Assembly (NCBI RefSeq): GCF_020217005.1
Contig: NZ_JAIWOI010000134.1
Span: forward strand, 1 to 10,000
Direction: 5' to 3'
Length of the DNA: 10,000 nucleotides
Source of the DNA: Rheinheimera sp.
Lineage (GTDB): Bacteria; Pseudomonadota; Gammaproteobacteria; Enterobacterales; Alteromonadaceae
Position numbers and translations under genes: made by a program. Positions 6,706-10,000 of the stretch are shown one piece after another. Below the pieces are notes generated by a model, which searched no databases, was not told the DNA's origin, and saw only the letters and a list, made by a program, of their open reading frames with translations. Within the stretch, counting starts at the first letter, position 1. Each line of letters begins with the position of its first letter.

Positions 6706-8712
6706 AAAACAGTATTGTTTTTCTCTGTATTGGCTTTGTTTATGCTTCCTGCTCAAGCAGCTCAGACAGAGACTCAAACACAAATCGCTTTTTTACCCGA
6801 TGTGCATTTTCACGACGTCTACGCCAGCTTTAACGATCACAGCTTTAAAGGCGTAGCAGACCAAAGCAGCCATAACGGCAAGGCGGCCACTATCCGCACT
6901 ATGGATGCTCAGTTGCAATCCACCCGGCTGTTTAACGAGAACTACTTTGCACTGTTGGCAGCCTTAGATGATCTGGTGCGTCGTAATGTGAAATTAGTCG
7001 TCTTGCCTGGTGATTTCAGCGATGACGGTCAGGCTGTGCATGTTCGTGGTTTAAAACGTATTTTGCAGCACTATAGCCGTAGTTATGGTCTGAGATTTTT
7101 ACTGACCTTAGGTAATCATGATCCGGTCAAACCTTACTCCCACCCTGCCGGAAAATCCGATTATCTGGGACCCGATGCCAGGCCTTTGGCTATTTTCAGT
7201 CCTGGTTCAGAGCAATGCAAAGCCGCTGATACAGCTGTGATATGCACTGAAGAAGTGAAAGAGTTAGGCTACAGCGAACTAATGACGGAGCTGGCCGATT
7301 TTGGTTTTTATCCAAAAGCCAGCGATCTGTATTGGGAAAGCCCCTACAGTCATTACGCCAATAACAAATACAGCTATCGTCAGGCCATGGCACAAGCTGA
7401 TTTAACCCAACGCCAGTTTGAGATTTGCCAACAAGGGGCTGGTGGTAGTTATAAAAAACCAGACGACACCAACTGCCATCTCATTCCGGATGCCAGCTAT
7501 CTGGTGGAACCTGTCAAAGGTTTATGGTTATTAGCCATAGATGCCAATGTTTATAAACCTAAAGCAGGTTACCAGGGCCCGGCTAATTCAGCCGAAGCTT
7601 TTGAAGGCAGTGGCAACGCTGGCTACAACGCTATGTTTGATTACAAACCCCAGGTACTGGCCTGGGTGAAAAAAGTCACAGCCAAAGCTAAAGCCCAGGG
7701 CAAAACTCTGATCACTTTTAGTCATTACCCTATGGTTGAGTTTTATCAGGGCCAGACTCAGCGGATCGCAGGTTTATTGGGAGAGGACAGCGGCCAACTG
7801 TCGCGTAGTCCACAGCAGCAGATCAGTCAGCAATTAGCAGACCTTGGTGTTCAGTTGCATGTAGCAGGCCATATGCATTTAAACAACACTGCGGTAGTGC
7901 GGTCAGCCTCGGGCAACAGTCTGGTCAATATTCAGGCCCCCTCGCTGGCCGCTTATGTACCAGCTTATAAGCTACTCACACTGGTTGGCCAGGCAGAGGT
8001 TAAAGTACAGACAATAGTGCTGCGTGATGTACCGGGCTTTAATCAGTTGTTTGGCCATTACCAGAAAGAATGGCTGCAGTTAAAACAAGATAAGAAGCCA
8101 CTGTGGGACGCAGATATTCTGAAGTCTGAAACCTATCCCGACTTTGCCAATGGTCATTTACGTGAACTGACCCGCTTACGCTTTTTACCCAAAGACTGGC
8201 CGGACGAACTAAGGCAGTTGTTGCTGGCCTTAAATGGTGAACAAATGTTGATCCTGTCTCAGCTGCAAAGCTCTGTCACTTTGAGTCAGTTTTCTCCTGA
8301 GGTATTGCAACAGCTGAGTCAAAGTCAACAATGGCAAGAGGCCAGACAAAAAGCCCAGATTCAGGCCTTAGCTGCGGGGGTAAGGCTGGAGGACTTAGCA
8401 AAGTGGACAGGTTTTGACCTGGTACTGGATTTTTATCGCTTGCAAAACGCCGGTGAGCTGGCTTTGCCCGATATCCCTGTAGCTCGTTTGAAAGAGTACA
8501 GCTTTTTTACAGCAACACTGCCACAGAACTCTAAAGAACCAGGATCTCAGAACTGGGCAAGCTGGACTTTACCGCAATACAGCAGCTATAAATTTGCCGC
8601 ACTGTTTCAAATTATTCAGGGCTTTTTACAAGGTCAACCGAATGGCGATTTTGTGCTGAATATGCAAACAGGCGAACTCCGATCTGTGCGCCAGACTCAG
8701 GCCAGGCCATAG
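6703..8712 (+). CDS. Secreted metallophosphoesterase (calcineurin-like, acid-sphingomyelinase-like layout)
   Basis: This 669-residue exported enzyme should hydrolyse a phosphomono- or diester in the periplasm or outside the cell. A clear signal peptide (residues 1-20, ending AQAA) starts right after a good ribosome site. The dinuclear-metal motifs appear in order: D33-x-H35 (FLPDVHFHD), G103-D104 (LPGDFSDDGQ), GNHD at 137-140, H341 in TFSHYP and GHMH at 389-392. This order and spacing, with a large insert between GNHD and the later histidine, resemble the acid sphingomyelinase/SMPDL group, but substrate cannot be deduced. Cysteines at about 172, 181, 242 and 258 sit in the insert and could form disulfides in an exported protein. 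Residues from about 430 to the end form an extra C-terminal region of roughly 240 residues, rich in helix, Q and L, with no family I recognise. It is downstream of the TonB receptor on the same strand and probably functionally linked, though a hairpin separates them. Confidence 0.9.
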   Translation: MKTVLFFSVLALFMLPAQAAQTETQTQIAFLPDVHFHDVYASFNDHSFKGVADQSSHNGKAATIRTMDAQLQSTRLFNENYFALLAALDDLVRRNVKLVVLPGDFSDDGQAVHVRGLKRILQHYSRSYGLRFLLTLGNHDPVKPYSHPAGKSDYLGPDARPLAIFSPGSEQCKAADTAVICTEEVKELGYSELMTELADFGFYPKASDLYWESPYSHYANNKYSYRQAMAQADLTQRQFEICQQGAGGSYKKPDDTNCHLIPDASYLVEPVKGLWLLAIDANVYKPKAGYQGPANSAEAFEGSGNAGYNAMFDYKPQVLAWVKKVTAKAKAQGKTLITFSHYPMVEFYQGQTQRIAGLLGEDSGQLSRSPQQQISQQLADLGVQLHVAGHMHLNNTAVVRSASGNSLVNIQAPSLAAYVPAYKLLTLVGQAEVKVQTIVLRDVPGFNQLFGHYQKEWLQLKQDKKPLWDADILKSETYPDFANGHLRELTRLRFLPKDWPDELRQLLLALNGEQMLILSQLQSSVTLSQFSPEVLQQLSQSQQWQEARQKAQIQALAAGVRLEDLAKWTGFDLVLDFYRLQNAGELALPDIPVARLKEYSFFTATLPQNSKEPGSQNWASWTLPQYSSYKFAALFQIIQGFLQGQPNGDFVLNMQTGELRSVRQTQARP

Positions 8713-8728
8713 GCCGGTTAGCCCCTAT
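8709..8728. terminator. Weak hairpin in the short convergent gap
   Basis: ATAGGC (8709-8714) and GCCCCTAT (8721-8728) can pair imperfectly with one bulged C, between two genes whose stops are only 15 bases apart. The right arm touches the stop codon of the DUF1090 gene. No T-run follows in either direction, so a bidirectional terminator is only a possibility. Confidence 0.25.
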
Positions 8729-9168
8729 CACAGCGGCAGTTGTTCCAATTGGCTCAACTGCTGCTTTAATCTCTGGATCTCAGTGTTGACCTGCTCCAGC
8801 TGTTTTCGCAATTGCAGCATCTGATCTTTGGCTCCATCCTGTTCGGCCCGCTGTAAATCCGCCTGATACCGCACTAAGTTCTGATTGGCTTCGGCCAATT
8901 TAGCATTCAGTGTCCCTTTGAGTTTGCTGTCATCACAACTGGTTCTGGCATTGTCCAACGCCATTTGCCCCCCTGTAACCTGACTGGCGTCGCCACTTTG
9001 TTTTGCCATAGCCAATTGCATTTCTATCTGACAGATTTTCTGCTCGCAGCCTTTTAAAGTACTGCAGTTCGCAGGCGATCCGGCCATAACAGGGGCTAAA
9101 GCGAACAAAGCGGCCAGACTGACAGCGGCCACAGCCGGGACAATCACAGCGGATGATTTATGCTTCAT
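8728..9168 (-). CDS. Exported DUF1090 (YqjC-like) protein with C-terminal coiled coil
   Basis: This 146-residue periplasmic protein has a signal peptide (residues 1-29, hydrophobic AVSLAALFALAP, probable cut after VMA). The mature part begins with a small cysteine cluster (C35, C41, C46, C78) and the pattern GCEQKICQIEMQLAMAKQSG (40-59), which matches the DUF1090 family that includes E. coli YqjC, as I recall it. Residues from about 86 to 143 (KGTLNAKLAEANQNL onward) are strongly heptad-like and rich in L, Q, K and E, a predicted coiled coil ending in QRLKQQLSQLEQL. The start ATG 9168 has AAGGA eight bases upstream. No molecular function is established for the family to my knowledge; an envelope-stress or periplasmic scaffold role is speculation. 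It converges with the phosphoesterase gene and is separately transcribed. Confidence 0.88.
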   Translation of the reverse strand: MKHKSSAVIVPAVAAVSLAALFALAPVMAGSPANCSTLKGCEQKICQIEMQLAMAKQSGDASQVTGGQMALDNARTSCDDSKLKGTLNAKLAEANQNLVRYQADLQRAEQDGAKDQMLQLRKQLEQVNTEIQRLKQQLSQLEQLPL

Positions 9169-9266
9169 GTTAATTTCCTTCTTCAGGATTTGAGCAGCAA
9201 CAAAATGTCACTGTAGCTGCTGAAGATAGCAGTAGTGGCTGAACTCAAACTTAAGCGCTGTAAACA
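9169..9266. other. Upstream region of the DUF1090 gene
   Basis: This gap of about 100 bases holds the ribosome site and presumably the minus-strand promoter of the DUF1090 gene. I find no -35/-10 pair near consensus. A loose inverted repeat (AGCAGC near 9192 with GCTGCT near 9215) is too short to call. Confidence 0.35.
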
Positions 9267-9294
9267 CAAAGTGCTGCAGTTTCGCAGCACTTTG
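9267..9294 (-). terminator. Probable terminator after the NPP1-like gene
   Basis: CAAAGTGCTGC (9267-9277) and GCAGCACTTTG (9284-9294) form a perfect 11-base stem with a six-base loop, about 27 bases after the minus-strand stop at 9321. Read on the minus strand, the stem is followed by TGTTTA, a weak T-tail. On the plus strand no T-run follows, so minus-strand use is more likely. Confidence 0.6.
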
Positions 9295-9320
9295 CCAAAA
9301 AAACGAGGTAGAAGAAGGAC

Positions 9321-10000
9321 TCAATAGCGGTCTTTAATACTCTGATAAATGCCAGGATAGTTCGCCTGTAACTCTTTGGCTTTGGTGGCTGCAATATCGT
9401 CCCAGCTAAACCAGGTATTGGCCCACAATGCATCAGAGCGAGGCACGTTGGCATTGGCCTGATCCATAATCAGTTGATCGTTCCGGGTTTTAAAGCTGGC
9501 AGAGCCGAAGTTTGACTGCTCCAATGCCATACGATACTGGGTGTTGCGGTCATGCCGTATTTGTTCATTCGAATCCCATTGGGCCACAGCACGGTAATGG
9601 CTGATAATATTTGGCGCATAAAATTCGCCCCAGTTGCCCTGAAACTCGACATTGGCTTTGTCTGTGGCATTGGCAAAACGAAACGCATGGGTACCCACAC
9701 CATCTTTGTGATACACCACCAGCGGGTGACCATTGTGTTGCTGCAGCGTGTTCATTGCCCTGGTGTCAAAATTGCCATGCGCACTGGTGGAAACATGGCT
9801 GACATACTCCTGGCCATTGCCTTTGACTGTCCAGACAATCACAGTTTCCACGTCATGACGATGCCCCCCTAAAAAGGTTAAGTGGACAGCCTGATCTTTT
9901 TCAAAATACAGCTCATAAAAGTGCGCACAACGTTCCAGACCATCACTGCCCTGCTGACAAAGTTGTCTGTGGATCGTATTGGAAATATTGCCCCAGCCGG
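9321..10000 (-). CDS. NPP1/NLP-family (necrosis-inducing-like) protein, partial at N-terminus
   Basis: The frame is open from the window edge (last full codon at 9998) to the stop at 9321, giving about 226 residues; the start and any signal peptide lie outside the window. Residues 45-51 of the visible part are GHRHDVE (9866-9846), a one-residue variant of the NLP heptapeptide GHRHDWE. The known metal-binding and activity residues H, D and E are kept, while W is V. It is preceded by FYELYFEKDQ, like the family's WYFPKD region, and followed by TVIVWTV and HVSTSAHGNF, then HPLVVYHKDGVGTHAFRF, as in NPP1. Family proteins are secreted and some permeabilise plant membranes, but many bacterial members have no shown toxicity. 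GTG at 9851 falls inside the heptapeptide and is not the start. Two cysteines (14 and 24 of the visible part) may form a disulfide. A likely terminator follows. Activity and target are not inferable. Confidence 0.88.
   Translation of the reverse strand, partial: GWGNISNTIHRQLCQQGSDGLERCAHFYELYFEKDQAVHLTFLGGHRHDVETVIVWTVKGNGQEYVSHVSTSAHGNFDTRAMNTLQQHNGHPLVVYHKDGVGTHAFRFANATDKANVEFQGNWGEFYAPNIISHYRAVAQWDSNEQIRHDRNTQYRMALEQSNFGSASFKTRNDQLIMDQANANVPRSDALWANTWFSWDDIAATKAKELQANYPGIYQSIKDRY

Noticed and set aside
6511..6783. Minus-strand reading frame across the receptor end and phosphoesterase start
   Set aside because: It crosses two well-supported plus-strand genes and the hairpin between them. 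Its composition looks random.
9470..9872. Alternative frames on both strands over the NPP1-like gene
   Set aside because: The NPP1-like frame is open to the window edge and holds the heptapeptide and flanking family motifs. The others have none.
1..10000. CRISPR array, insertion sequence, tRNA or phage genes
   Set aside because: Reading both strands, I saw no regularly spaced repeats, transposase or integrase motifs, terminal inverted repeats around a gene, or tRNA-like folds.

Overview
The window looks like chromosomal DNA of a Gram-negative gammaproteobacterium. It carries a large outer-membrane TonB-dependent receptor, several exported proteins, a protein very similar by recollection to E. 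coli NudK, an intact YghX-type hydrolase and a YqjC-like DUF1090 protein. The style of the receptor (Xanthomonas/Caulobacter type plug) and the moderate GC content suggest an aquatic Alteromonadales-like organism such as Rheinheimera or a relative. That placement is inference from memory, not from a search.

Layout. Positions 1-680 (minus) hold most of an AraC-family regulator with a GyrI-like ligand domain, whose C-terminus lies outside the window. Positions 846-1238 (minus) hold a small cupin. Positions 1369-3290 (minus) hold a compact probable operon, read in the order YghX-type hydrolase with a twin-arginine signal, a second small cupin, then NudK (gaps of 24 and 32 bases). Positions 3291-3833 form a gene-free divergent control region of about 540 bases with two symmetrical operator-like sequences. 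Positions 3834-6614 (plus) hold the receptor, followed by a strong hairpin and then a secreted metallophosphoesterase at 6703-8712. The phosphoesterase converges on a small exported DUF1090 protein (8728-9168, minus). The right end holds the C-terminal part of an NPP1/NLP-family (necrosis-inducing-like) protein, read on the minus strand and entering from beyond position 10000.

How it may work together. The receptor and phosphoesterase run in the same direction and both have signal peptides. They may form a two-part scavenging unit: the exported enzyme would cleave a phosphoester and the receptor would import a product or the intact substrate. The LacI-type operator-like site upstream hints at control by a sugar-type repressor. 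The minus-strand operon looks like housekeeping or detoxification: an alpha/beta hydrolase, a metal-binding cupin and a nucleotide-sugar pyrophosphatase.

I see no tRNA, rRNA, CRISPR array, insertion sequence or prophage signature. The items most worth a second look are the partial NPP1-like protein with an altered heptapeptide, the receptor-phosphoesterase pair with its hairpin, and the two operator-like sites.
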